From CAWCUU01 sp963798855 (lineage in GTDB: Bacteria; Gemmatimonadota; Gemmatimonadetes; Longimicrobiales; RSA9): DNA of 64,000 nucleotides. Every line of letters starts with the position of its first letter. The first letter of the stretch is position 1. Location of the stretch: assembly GCA_963798855.1 (NCBI GenBank), contig CAWCUU010000003.1, positions 496,001-560,000 on the forward strand, given 5' to 3'. Both the position numbers and the translations under genes were made by a program. The notes under the pieces were generated by a model. It was not told where the DNA came from and did no database searches. It was given only the letters and a program-made list of their open reading frames with translations. Shown here piece by piece: positions 38,059-46,922 of the stretch.

Positions 38059-38256
38059 CGCGAGCTCGGTGATCTCCGTACTCGTTCTGCAAAGGTGAAG
38101 CGGCGTGCGGTATTCCTGCTGGGGCTTGGCAACCTGGGAGCCCGGACATGGGCAGAAGGGATCTCCGCCGGCATGCGAAAGATAGCACCGAGCCAGCGGT
38201 TGCGAGAGGAGGTTGCCGATCGGCTCTGTCGCTCCCACCTGGCCCCCGCCCGCATT

Positions 38257-38376
38257 CCTGACTAGCCTGACTAGCCTGATTAGCCTGACTAGCCTGACTA
38301 GCCTGACTAGCCTGACTAGCCTGACTAGCCTGACCAGCCTGACTAGCCTGACTAGCCTGATTAGCCTGACTAGCCT
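38257..38376. repeat. 9-bp tandem array (CCTGACTAG), about 13 copies
   Basis: Thirteen or so copies of CCTGACTAG with a few CCTGATTAG and CCTGACCAG variants. The array ends about 20 bases before the aminotransferase ATG, so it occupies the place where the promoter and leader should be. Copy number is expected to vary between strains. The rest of 38059-38395 shows nothing recognisable. Confidence 0.92.
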
Positions 38377-38395
38377 CCCTCGAGAGAGGATCCCC

Positions 38396-39596
38396 ATGCC
38401 GCCGAAACCCGCCATCGCGAACCGCGCGAGCCGTGTCGCCCGAAGAACCGAAACCTTCACGGAGTCGGTGATCCGCGAGATGACACGCGTCGCGAACGAG
38501 CACGGCGCGATCAACCTCGCCCAGGGCTTCCCGGATTTTCCGGCGCCGGAGGTGCTGAAGGAGGCGGCGTGCGAGGCAATCCGGGCGGACGTCAATCAGT
38601 ACGCGGTCACCTGGGGCGCGCCGCGGCTGCGGCGGGCGCTGGAGGCGAAGTACGCGCGCTTCTACGGAATGGAGGTGGACGGGGACCGGGAGATCACGGT
38701 GACGTGCGGCGCGACCGAGGCGATGGCGACGGCGCTGCTCGCGCTCGTGGATCCGGGCGACGAGGTCATCGTCTTCGAGCCGTTCTACGAGAACTACGGC
38801 CCGGACGCGGTCCTGTGCGATGCGCGGCCGGTGTACGTGCCGCTGGATCCGGAGTCCGGGCCGGACCTGGAGCGGCTGGCGGCGGCGTTCTCGCCGCGCA
38901 CGCGCGCGATCGTGATCAACACGCCGAACAACCCGTCCGGGCTGGGTCTTCTCGCGCGCGGAGCTGGAGGCGGTCGCGGAGCTGTGCCGTCGCCACGACG
39001 TCGTCGCGATCACGGACGAGATCTACGAGCACATCCTCTATGAGGGCGAGCACGTCCCGCTTGCGACCCTGGACGGCATGCGGGAGCGCACGATCACGAT
39101 CAGCGGCGCATCGAAGACGTTCAGCGTGACGGGGTGGCGGATTGGCACGATGGTCGCGCCGGCGGAGCTGACGGGCGCGATCCGGAAGGTGCACGACTTC
39201 CTGACGGTCGGCGCGCCGGCGCCCCTGCAGGAGGCGTGCGCCGCGGGGCTGGAGCGGTTGGGCGACGACTACTACGCCACGCTCGCGGCCGACTACCGCC
39301 TGCGTCGCGACGCCCTCGTGCCCGCGCTGAAGGAAGCGGGGTTCCGGTGCACCTCACCCGCCGGGGCGTACTACGTGATGGCGGATTTCTCCGCGATCAG
39401 CGATCTCGACGACGACGCCTTCTCGCGCTGGCTCGCGCGCGGCGCCGACGGCCGCATGGAGGGCGGCGTCGCGCCGGTCCCGGGGTCCAGCTTTTTCCAC
39501 GATCCGGCGATGGGTCGCACGCTGGTGCGCTTCGCGTTCTGCAAGCGCGCCGAGACGCTGGAGGAGGCGGGGCGGCGGCTGCGCTCGCTGGCGTGA
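38396..39596 (+). CDS. Class I/II PLP-dependent aminotransferase, frameshifted by one base
   Basis: Fold type I aminotransferase of the MetC/kynurenine-aminotransferase-like group. It begins MPPKPAIANRASRVARRTETF, has GAINLAQGFPDFPAP, and the PLP-binding VINTPNNPSG. The frame then changes near 38943. The second frame continues FSRAELEAVAELCRRHDVVAITDEIYEHI, with the PLP lysine in SGASKTFSVTGWRIG and the C-terminal Arg in VRFAFCKR. Removing one base (GGGCTGGG to GGGCGGG) restores a 399-residue protein of normal length. All key residues are intact in the two halves, so a recent mutation or a sequence error is likely. Good GAGAGGA site before the ATG. Confidence 0.85.
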
Positions 39597-39832
39597 GAAC
39601 GGGGCGGGCGTGGGGCGGGTCCGGGCGCGGGGGCGGGCGCGCGCGCGGCGGCTGCGATGTTGCCGGTGCCTGGAGGTGGGCGGGCGTTGCCACCGAGATG
39701 TTGCCGGTGCGATCTTGAAACGTCCCCGGATGGTCCTGCAGCCCCATTGCATCGGTCGAATCCCTTGAGCCACCCCCGCCCGGGCGTGCACGCGCACAAC
39801 GTACGAGCTCGCACGCTCGCACCGTTGCGGCC
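39597..39832. other. Intergenic stretch with a 14-bp direct repeat
   Basis: No gene. It contains two exact copies of GATGTTGCCGGTGC at 39656-39669 and 39697-39710, 41 bases apart, after a G/C-only run. It must contain the leader of the gene at 39833. I see no clear promoter hexamers; the direct repeat could be an operator. Confidence 0.4.
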
Positions 39833-41908
39833 GTGAGCGATTACTCGCCCTTCAAGGGATTCTTCGCGGAGCTGAAGCGGCGGCGCGTCTTCCGCGTCAT
39901 GGCCGTGTACGGCGCCGGCGCGTTCGTCGCCCTGCAGGTGATCGATCTGCTCGTCCCTGTCCTTCTGCTTCCACCATGGGTCTACCGGCTCATCGGCGTG
40001 GTGCTGATCGCAGGCTTCCCGCTGGCGGTGGGGCTGGCGTGGGTGTTCGATGTCGGCCCGACCGGAGTGACGCGCACGGAGGAGGCGTCGAGGGAGGAGC
40101 TCGCGGGAATCATCGCCGCGCCCCGTCGCCAACGCTGGCCCGCGGGGCTCCTCGCGCTCGCCGGGGTGGTGCTGTTCGCCGTGGGTGGCTGGTGGGCGCT
40201 GACGCGCTCGGGCAAGGCGGCGGGGTCCGAGGCGGGCGGGGCGTCGCTCGCGGTGCTGCCGTTCGCGAACCTCGCCCGCAGCGCGGAGACCGAGCCGTTC
40301 GTCGAGGGCATCCACGATGACCTGCTGACGCAGCTCTCGAAGATCCACACGCTCAAGGTGATCTCACGAACCTCGGTGCTGGAGTACCGCGAGACGCGGA
40401 AGAACATCCGGCAGATCGGCAGCGAGCTGGGCGTCCGCTACGTCATGGAGGGGGGCGTGCAGCGGGCCGGCGACCAGGTCCGCATCAACGTGCAGCTGAT
40501 CGATGCTTCGACGGACGAGCACGTGTGGGCGGAGACGTACAACCGGACGCTGACGGTCGCCGACATCTTCGCGGTGCAGAGCGACATCGCGTCGGCGATC
40601 TCGTCACAGCTGCGCACGCGTCTCACGCCGGCGGAACGGGAGAGCATCGGCAGCCGGCCGACGCAGAGCCTCGAGGCGTACGATCACCTGCAGCGCGGGG
40701 CCGCCTACTTCCGGCTCAGCCAGGTGCCGTCGGAGGTCCGGAAGGCGGTCGCGGAGCTCGAGGCAGCGACGCGCATCGACCCGGCGTACGCGGACGCGTG
40801 GGAGCGGCTCGCGATCGCGCGGCTCACGCTGGGCTGGGAATGGGGGCAGGCCGAGCAGGTGCCGCTGGCGGAGGAAGCAGTCCGGCGGGTGGAGGAGCTC
40901 GCGCCGGGGCAGAAGGCCGCCTACCTGGCACGCGGCTATCTCGAGTACTACGGCCACCGGAACTACGCGGCCGCGCTCGCGGCGCTGCAGCGCGCGGAGT
41001 CGCTCGCGCCCGAGGACCCGCAGGTGCTCGGCCCGATCGCGTGGGTGTATCGAAGGCTGGGGGAGTACGACCGCGCCGTGGAGTATTTCCGCCGCTCCTT
41101 CGCCCGCGACCCGCGCAACTACGAGACCGTACTGACCTACGCCTGGACGATGGTCACGCTGAGGCGCTGGGATGAGGCGGAACGACTCTCGGAGCTGGTC
41201 GTCTCACTCGCTCCGCAGGTCGGGGGCGGGTATCAGTTGCTCGCGCTGCTCCCGATCCTGCGTGATGGCGACACCAGCGCCGCCGATCGGGCGCTCGCGC
41301 GCGCGACCGGCCGCTCGAACACGATACACGTGCTGCTGGCATGGCCGCCGCTCACGCGCATCCTCGCCCATTCCCACGCGGACGAGATCCGCGCGGCGAC
41401 CTCCGCGGTCGCCGATGACACGATCGGCTACATGGTGCAGTGGCAGACGAGCGGGCTCACGCCCGCCGCGTTCTTCCTCCAGAAGGCTGAGGCGCTGCGC
41501 GTCCTGGGGGACAGCGCCGCTGCCCGCATCCATTTCGACTCGGCCCGGGCGGTGCTCGAGCCCCGGGTCCGGGCGCGGGAGAGCACGATCTGGAACTACC
41601 AGGCGGACCTGCCCGGGGCGCTCGGTATCGCGTACGCCGGCCTCGGGCGCAAGGAAGAGGCGCTGCGGTACGGCCGCGCCGCGGTCGCATCGATCGACGG
41701 CGTGGAGGACCGCTACATGTCCCCGCGGATCCACGCGCAGCTAGCGGAGATCCTGCTGCTGGAGGGCGACCGGGCCGGCGCGGTCGCGGAGCTCGAGCGG
41801 GTCAGCGCCGCCACCGGCCTGTTCTCCGGCGCATCGCTCGGGGCCGATCCGCTGTGGCGGCCCCTCGCGAGCGAGCCGCGCTTCAGGGCGCTGGCCGCGC
41901 GGCGGTAG
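39833..41908 (+). CDS. Membrane-anchored TolB-like/TPR protein
   Basis: 691 residues, GTG start. An N-terminal cytoplasmic start (FKGFFAELKRRRVFRVMAVYGAG) leads into two membrane helices, a third helix near 100-120, a TolB/FlgO-like domain (LAVLPFANLARSAETEPFVEGIHDDLLTQLSKIHTLKVISRTSVLEYRETRKNIRQIGSELGVRYVMEGGVQR...) and about eight TPR-like repeats. In related proteins this region follows an adenylate cyclase or winged-helix domain; here there is none. The TolB-like domain is clearly paralogous to that of the BTAD regulator at 35629-38058. Convergent with the ADOP permease. Signalling or scaffolding role inferred. Confidence 0.82.
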   Translation: MSDYSPFKGFFAELKRRRVFRVMAVYGAGAFVALQVIDLLVPVLLLPPWVYRLIGVVLIAGFPLAVGLAWVFDVGPTGVTRTEEASREELAGIIAAPRRQRWPAGLLALAGVVLFAVGGWWALTRSGKAAGSEAGGASLAVLPFANLARSAETEPFVEGIHDDLLTQLSKIHTLKVISRTSVLEYRETRKNIRQIGSELGVRYVMEGGVQRAGDQVRINVQLIDASTDEHVWAETYNRTLTVADIFAVQSDIASAISSQLRTRLTPAERESIGSRPTQSLEAYDHLQRGAAYFRLSQVPSEVRKAVAELEAATRIDPAYADAWERLAIARLTLGWEWGQAEQVPLAEEAVRRVEELAPGQKAAYLARGYLEYYGHRNYAAALAALQRAESLAPEDPQVLGPIAWVYRRLGEYDRAVEYFRRSFARDPRNYETVLTYAWTMVTLRRWDEAERLSELVVSLAPQVGGGYQLLALLPILRDGDTSAADRALARATGRSNTIHVLLAWPPLTRILAHSHADEIRAATSAVADDTIGYMVQWQTSGLTPAAFFLQKAEALRVLGDSAAARIHFDSARAVLEPRVRARESTIWNYQADLPGALGIAYAGLGRKEEALRYGRAAVASIDGVEDRYMSPRIHAQLAEILLLEGDRAGAVAELERVSAATGLFSGASLGADPLWRPLASEPRFRALAARR

Positions 41909-41922
41909 CGCCGGCCGTCCCC

Positions 41923-41944
41923 GGGCGGCGCCGTTCGGCCGCCC
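41923..41944. terminator. Candidate bidirectional terminator hairpin
   Basis: A 7-bp perfect stem, GGGCGGC/GCCGCCC, with an 8-base loop, between the convergent stops at 41908 and 41951. No T-tract follows on either strand. Confidence 0.4.
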
Positions 41945-41950
41945 GCGACC

Positions 41951-44623
41951 TCACCCTCGCAGCACCACCCTCGGATCGACGCGCGTGGCGCGCCTCGCCG
42001 GCAGCCAAGCCGCGGCGAGGGCGACGAGGAGCAGCAGCGCGACGACGGCGGCGAGCGTGAGCGGGTCGGTCGGCGAGACCTCGTAGAGGACCGCGCGCAG
42101 CGCGCGCGACAGCACGAGCGTGAGCGCGATGCCGATGGCGACACCGGCGGCGGCGAGGCCGAGCGCGTGGCGCAGCACGCCGAGGATGACCTGGCCCCGG
42201 CCGGCGCCGAGCGCGACGCGGATGCCGATCTCCTGACGTCGCTGCGCCGTCGAGTAGGACATGACGCCGTAAATCCCGATCGTGCCGAGCAGCAACGCGA
42301 CGGCGGCGAAAGTGACGAGCAGCACCATCGCGAAATGGCGGCGGGCCGTGCTCGCGCGGTAGAGCTCGGAGACGGTTTCGATGTCGTCGATCGCGAGGCG
42401 CGCGTCGAGCTGCCAGACGGCCGCGCGAATCACCGGCGCGAGCGACGCCGGCTCGCGCCCTGCGGCCGCGCGGACCATCAGCGTCTGCCACGACGCCCAG
42501 TCCCAGCGCTTCTGCACGTACGGGATGTACATCGCCGGCTGGGGCGCCTCGTCCGCGCTTCCCATGCGCGTGTCCCCCATCACGCCGACGACCTCGAGCC
42601 ACTCCTTCTCGCCCTCGCGGTCGAAGCTGATGCGCCTGCCGACGGGCGACTCGCCGGGCCAGTGCAGACGCGAGAGCGAGCGGTTGACGATGACGACGGG
42701 CGGCGCGTCCGCGCGGTCCCGTGCGTCGAAGCGCCGGCCCTCGAGCAGCGGGATGCCCATCGTCGAGAAGTAGTCGTCGCTCACCAGCCGGAGCGGCTGC
42801 GGGTCCTCGCGCCCGCTCGGGTTCGGCGATGGTCGCCCCTCGATGACGAAGCTGAACGTCATGTTGAAGCCGCTCGCCGGCGGCTCCGACGTCGCGCCGG
42901 CAGACGCGACGGCAGGCAGCGCCCTCACGCGCTCGAGCAATCGACGGTAGAACGCCGACTGCGCGGGCGTGCCGTCGTAGCGGGCGCCCGGCAGATCGAG
43001 CGACACCGCGAGCAGCCCATCCTCGCGGAATCCGTAGTCGACGCTCGCCAGCCGCAGCGACGAGCGAACGAGCAGTCCCGCCCCGGCGGTCAGCACCAGC
43101 GCGATCGCGACCTCCGCGACCAGCAGCGCCGAGCGGAGCCGCGCGTGCGGCGCCCCGCCGATGCGATCGTGCCCCGCGCGCAGGGTACCCTGCAGGTCCG
43201 TGCGCGCGAGCCGGATCGCCGGAACGAGGCCGAAGACGAGGGCGCTGAAGAGCGTCGCGCAGGCGGCGAATCCGACCGCCCGGTAATCCAGGCGGACCTG
43301 CTCGAGCAGCGGGATGTCCGACGGAGCGAGCGCGAGGAGGCCCCTCAACATGAGCGAGCCGACGAGCACACCGAGCGCGCCACCGAGCAGCGCGAGCAGC
43401 AGCGTCTCCGTGACGAGCTGCCGGGCGAGGCGCATCCGTCCGGCGCCGAGAGCGCCTCGGACGGCGACCTCCCGCTCGCGCGCCACCGCCCGGGCGAGCA
43501 GCAGGTTCGCGATGTCGACGCAGGCGATCAGCAGGAGCAGCGCGACCCCGATCAGCAGCAGCAGGATGAGCGGACGAACGCCGGCGACGAGATCGGCGTG
43601 CATCGGGACGACGTTGACTCCCCACCCCTGCATGAACTCCGGGTGCTCTTCGGCGAGCGTCGCCGCGAGCGCGTCCATCTCCTCCTGCGCGCGCTCGAGG
43701 CCGGTCCCGGATCCCAGCCGCGCCACGACCTGATAGTTGTGGCTGCGTCGCTCGGTAGGGTCCAGGTCATCGCGCGTGACCGGCAGCCAGACCTGCGCGC
43801 GCGCGGTCGGGAAATCGAAGTCGGGCGGCATCACCCCCATCACCGTGTGGGGGATGTCGTTCAGGACGATCCTCCGCCCGAGCACGGCGGGGTCGGCTCC
43901 GAAGCGTGTGCGCCAGAGATCGTACGAGATGACCGCGATGCGCGGGTCGGCGCGGGAGTCGGCATCGCCGAAAACCCGCCCCCGCAGCGCCGACGCGCGG
44001 AGCGCGCCGAGGGCGGACGGCGTCACCTCCGCGACCCTCACGCGCACGGGGTCGCCCTGCCCCGTGAGCGAAACGCCGTATGGCATCTGGTACGCGCCCA
44101 TCGCCGCGAACGACTTCGCCCGCGCGGTCCAGTCCAGGTAGTTGCCCGGGGACACCGGGTTGCGCGCATCGCCGTGCGGCCGCACCTCCCAGATGCGCAC
44201 GAGCCGGTCCGGATCTGCGTAAGGCAGCGGACGCAGCAGGACCGCGTCGGCCAGGCTGAAGATCGACGCCGTCGCCCCGATCCCCAGCGCGAGCACTACC
44301 ACCACGACGACGCTCAGGACCGGCGCCCGCTTCATCATCCGGAGACCATAGCGCGCGTCCTGCGCCACCTCCGCCAACCAGCTCCGCCTCGCCGCGCGAC
44401 GCTTCCGCGCCTCGGTGAGACCTTCGCATTCGCGCCGGACCGCCTCCACATCGCCGAAACGCTCGCGCGCAGCCGCGCGAGCCTGTTCCGGCGTCAGCCC
44501 CCGCTCGATGTACTCCCGCTCGCGCATCTCGAGGTGGAACGACACCTCCTCGTCCACCTCCGTCTCCGGATCCAGGTGGAAGATCCGCGCGTACCTCCGC
44601 CACATCGGCTCGTGCCGCCTCAC
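41951..44623 (-). CDS. ABC transporter permease, ADOP family (MacB/FtsX-like, duplicated)
   Basis: 890 residues. A soluble N-terminus (RIFHLDPETEVDEEVSFHLEMREREYIERGLTPEQARAAARERFGD) is typical of 'acidobacterial duplicated orphan permease' proteins. Two MacB-periplasmic/FtsX units follow, each with the transmembrane region and the VALGAGRGQVI / VRGALGAGRMRLARQL coupling-type helix. ADOP genes usually lack a neighbouring ATPase, as here. The substrate is unknown; MacB relatives export peptides, lipids or macrolides. The GTG start overlaps the PadR stop (GTGA), so expression is directly tied to that regulator. Confidence 0.93.
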   Translation of the reverse strand: MRRHEPMWRRYARIFHLDPETEVDEEVSFHLEMREREYIERGLTPEQARAAARERFGDVEAVRRECEGLTEARKRRAARRSWLAEVAQDARYGLRMMKRAPVLSVVVVVVLALGIGATASIFSLADAVLLRPLPYADPDRLVRIWEVRPHGDARNPVSPGNYLDWTARAKSFAAMGAYQMPYGVSLTGQGDPVRVRVAEVTPSALGALRASALRGRVFGDADSRADPRIAVISYDLWRTRFGADPAVLGRRIVLNDIPHTVMGVMPPDFDFPTARAQVWLPVTRDDLDPTERRSHNYQVVARLGSGTGLERAQEEMDALAATLAEEHPEFMQGWGVNVVPMHADLVAGVRPLILLLLIGVALLLLIACVDIANLLLARAVAREREVAVRGALGAGRMRLARQLVTETLLLALLGGALGVLVGSLMLRGLLALAPSDIPLLEQVRLDYRAVGFAACATLFSALVFGLVPAIRLARTDLQGTLRAGHDRIGGAPHARLRSALLVAEVAIALVLTAGAGLLVRSSLRLASVDYGFREDGLLAVSLDLPGARYDGTPAQSAFYRRLLERVRALPAVASAGATSEPPASGFNMTFSFVIEGRPSPNPSGREDPQPLRLVSDDYFSTMGIPLLEGRRFDARDRADAPPVVIVNRSLSRLHWPGESPVGRRISFDREGEKEWLEVVGVMGDTRMGSADEAPQPAMYIPYVQKRWDWASWQTLMVRAAAGREPASLAPVIRAAVWQLDARLAIDDIETVSELYRASTARRHFAMVLLVTFAAVALLLGTIGIYGVMSYSTAQRRQEIGIRVALGAGRGQVILGVLRHALGLAAAGVAIGIALTLVLSRALRAVLYEVSPTDPLTLAAVVALLLLVALAAAWLPARRATRVDPRVVLRG

Positions 44624-44973
44624 GACGTCGCCCAGGCCGGCGCTTCGGTCGCACCCAGCGCCTTCGTCACCGCAAGGGCCAGCCGTTGCCAGCCGCTGAT
44701 CCCCTCCCGCAGCCGAGTGCGCCCTTCGGGCGTGAGCCGGTAGAACTTGGCCCGCCGAGCGTTCTCCGATCGCCCCCAGCTGGATTCCACCAGCCCCTTC
44801 CGCTCCAGCCGGTGCAACGCCGGGTAGAGCGAGCCCTCCTCCACTCGCAGCACATCACCCGTGACCTGCTCGATCCAGCGCGCGACGCCGTAACCGTGCA
44901 TCGCACCCCAGCTCAGGGTTTTCAGGATCAGCAGCTCGAGCGTTCCCTGCAGCAAGCGATCGGAATCCGGCAT
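44620..44973 (-). CDS. PadR-family transcriptional regulator
   Basis: 117 residues with the PadR winged helix: LLQGTLELLILKTLSWGAMHGYGVARWIEQ, then VEEGSLYPALHRLERKGLVESSWGRSENARRAKFYRLTPEGRTRL. The short C-terminal helix of PadR subfamily 2 dimerises the protein. PadR genes coupled to ADOP permeases are a common pair; it probably represses its own operon until a ligand binds. The ATG at 44971-44973 gives the standard N-terminus. Confidence 0.95.
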   Translation of the reverse strand: MPDSDRLLQGTLELLILKTLSWGAMHGYGVARWIEQVTGDVLRVEEGSLYPALHRLERKGLVESSWGRSENARRAKFYRLTPEGRTRLREGISGWQRLALAVTKALGATEAPAWATS

Positions 44974-45056
44974 GGTGCGATCTCCGGGCAGCGGCGTTCC
45001 ATAGATGTGCCAAGGGTAAGATGCGGCATGACCCATAGATCCGCAAGGGGACGAGT

Positions 45057-46187
45057 TCAGCCGGCTGCCGCGGAGTCGAGCCTCGCCACCTCCAGGATCC
45101 GGACCTGGTTCTGATCGAGCAGCGGCAGGATCAGCCGTCCCCGTTTCGGATCGGCCGTCAGGTCGGCGACACCCTTCTGATCGGCGAGCAGAACCAGGCT
45201 GTCGCCCTCGAGGGCATAGATGCCGCCCTTCGTGAGGCTGGAGACGACGATGCGACCGTCGGCCAGCCGCGCGAGGCCGTCGAATCCGCCGACGCCGCGG
45301 GCGATCGCGCGCAGCGAGGAGTCCGCGGGGCTCCACAGCCAGAGGGCGTCGCCATTGAAGGAAGCGATGACGAGTCCGCTCCCCTGCCCCGCCATCACGG
45401 AGTCCACGAATGCGCCGAGCCGGGCGGAGTCCGGCGAGGAGTCCGGCCGGGTCGAGTCCGGCGAGGAGACCGGCCGGGTCGAGTCCGGCGAGGCGCCGAC
45501 GCGGACGGAGTCACCCACCTCCCGAGCCGAGTCCGAAGCGGTCGAGTCCGCGGCGGGCGCTGCGCCGGAGGCAGCGGCGAGCCAGAGTAGCCCGTTCGGC
45601 CCCTGCAGCGAGTCGGAGATGATCGCCGTGGATGGCTGCAGGTTGGGGCCCACCCGAAAGACGCGGTTCGCGTGGGTGTCGGAGACGTAGAGCGCGCCAT
45701 CCGGGCCGAGCGCCACATCGTTGAGGAAGCGTGCGCCGCCGGACTTCAGGGCGATGGAGCCGACGGCGCGGCCGTCCCGGCGGTCAAACGCACGGATCGC
45801 GTCGAGGTCGGCGACCCAGAGCGTGTTTCCGACAATGGCCATTCCCTTCGGCGCGTTCAGCACCGCGCCCGCCCTGCCGGCGAGGACGAAGTGCAGGGAG
45901 TCCACGGAGCCGTCGGGGCGAACGCGGCTGATGAAGCCGTTGTCGTCGGCGGCGTCGCCGTCGCCGTTCACGTTGCTCACGAAGTAGACGTCGCCGACAC
46001 TGTCGTAGAGCACGGACTCGGGATTGCGGAACTCCGCGTCGTCGAGCGACACGGCGGCGGGCGCGCCGGTCGTCGCGGTGTCGGTGGCCGCGCCTCCCTC
46101 GCTCAGCTCGCCTCCGCGGTCACAGGCGAGCGCGGCCAGCAGCAGCACGGCGACGGGTGCGATAGAGCGGTGGATCGAGGGGGACAT
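45057..46187 (-). CDS. SMP-30/NHL-like beta-propeller lipoprotein
   Basis: 376 residues. The lipoprotein signal ends in LAALAC. Propeller strands of the SMP-30/gluconolactonase/NHL type follow: FRNPESVLYDSVGDVYFVSNVNGDG, APKGMAIVGNTLWVADLDAIRAFD, LNDVALGPDGALYVSDTHANRVFRV, GFDGLARLADGRIVVSSLTKGGIYAL. An Asp/Ser/Pro insertion (about 207-255) contains short tandem repeats of SPDSTRP. It may hydrolyse lactones or simply bind ligand; no decisive metal ligands were confirmed. It follows the LEA-like lipoprotein gene by 29 bases. Confidence 0.83.
   Translation of the reverse strand: MSPSIHRSIAPVAVLLLAALACDRGGELSEGGAATDTATTGAPAAVSLDDAEFRNPESVLYDSVGDVYFVSNVNGDGDAADDNGFISRVRPDGSVDSLHFVLAGRAGAVLNAPKGMAIVGNTLWVADLDAIRAFDRRDGRAVGSIALKSGGARFLNDVALGPDGALYVSDTHANRVFRVGPNLQPSTAIISDSLQGPNGLLWLAAASGAAPAADSTASDSAREVGDSVRVGASPDSTRPVSSPDSTRPDSSPDSARLGAFVDSVMAGQGSGLVIASFNGDALWLWSPADSSLRAIARGVGGFDGLARLADGRIVVSSLTKGGIYALEGDSLVLLADQKGVADLTADPKRGRLILPLLDQNQVRILEVARLDSAAAG
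45418..45489. repeat. 24-bp in-frame repeats within the propeller lipoprotein gene
   Basis: About three 24-base units (GAGTCCGGCGAGGAG/ACCGGCCGGGTC type) code on the minus strand for 8-residue repeats of SPDSTRPx. They lie in a loop between propeller blades, so length change would be tolerated. Confidence 0.7.
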
Positions 46188-46216
46188 TCACGTCACTCCT
46201 GGGGGTCGGGTTCGCT

Positions 46217-46732
46217 TCAGCGGCGCACGGCGACATCGCCGCGCAGCAGCGTGCTGGGGCCGAACGTGGGCTGGCCGAGCGCGCCGGCGTCCACGGTGAC
46301 GGTGCCGTCGAGGCGGTAGGCGAGCGACTGGCCACCGAACCAGCGCCTGGCGACATCGGCGAGCGCCGGCAGATCGGAGAAGCTGAGCGCGACATCGAGC
46401 GGGATGACCGTGTCCTGTCCCGCAGGCATCGGCACGCCGAGCGGGAAATCCACGTCGCCGGCGCGGGTGTCCTCGAGATAGAGCTGTCCGCGCAGCGCCG
46501 CGAGCGTGAGGGCGAGCGGGTTCGGGTTGTGCACGCGGGCCCAGAGCCGGATCCCGGCGCCACCGAGCGGGCGATCGGCCGAGGGTCCGAGCAGTCGCAG
46601 CTCGGAGGTGCGGTCGCTCGCGGAGCTGAACTCGGGCGGCTGCACGATGTCCTTCAGCGTCGCGCACGCGGCTGCGCCGACGCCGAGCACGAGCGCGACG
46701 CGGACCCCGACCCGTCGGGCCGAACGCTTCAT
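46217..46732 (-). CDS. LEA type 2 / WHy-like lipoprotein
   Basis: 171 residues. Signal with lipobox (LGVGAAAC). The rest fits a LEA14/WHy-type beta-sandwich: LGGAGIRLWARVHNPNPLALTLAALRGQLYLEDTRAGDVDFPLGVPMPAGQDTVIPLDVALSFSDL. The NPNPLALTL segment corresponds to the WHy motif. These domains are linked to desiccation or stress, and in bacteria to surface lipoproteins. It precedes the propeller lipoprotein on the same strand and is divergent from the App1-like gene. Confidence 0.82.
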   Translation of the reverse strand: MKRSARRVGVRVALVLGVGAAACATLKDIVQPPEFSSASDRTSELRLLGPSADRPLGGAGIRLWARVHNPNPLALTLAALRGQLYLEDTRAGDVDFPLGVPMPAGQDTVIPLDVALSFSDLPALADVARRWFGGQSLAYRLDGTVTVDAGALGQPTFGPSTLLRGDVAVRR

Positions 46733-46809
46733 CTCCAAACCTCCGTGGCGGTTCGCGGGGTAAAGCGTAGAGAATCGTGGCGCACGCAACGCGTGTGCCC
46801 GGGGTTTGC

Positions 46810-46857
46810 AAGGGCTAGGGCAAGGGCTAGGGCAAGGGCAAGGGCTAGGGCTAGGGC
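46810..46857 (+). repeat. Telomere-like hexamer array (AAGGGC/TAGGGC) x8
   Basis: Eight hexamers, alternating AAGGGC and TAGGGC, followed to about 46920 by more GGG runs (GGGGGAGGGATAGGGG and others). The whole leader of the App1-like gene is therefore a G-rich plus strand that could form G-quadruplexes just upstream of its ATG. Confidence 0.85.
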
Positions 46858-46922
46858 GAGGAGAGAGCAAGGGGGAGGGATAGGGGAGTGGGAGGGTGAG
46901 GGTTGAGGGAAGGGGGAGCTGG

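Noticed and set aside
38257..38376. CRISPR array
   Set aside because: The 9-bp units are direct tandem copies with no spacers and no cas genes nearby; the 13-bp and 42-bp arrays fail for the same reason.
38930..38960. Programmed ribosomal frameshift in the aminotransferase
   Set aside because: There is no slippery heptamer or downstream structure needed, the family does not use one, and similar single-base insertions occur in three other genes.
42167..44743. An 858-codon plus-strand open frame
   Set aside because: Antisense to the ADOP permease; low-complexity Arg/Asp/Glu/His product.
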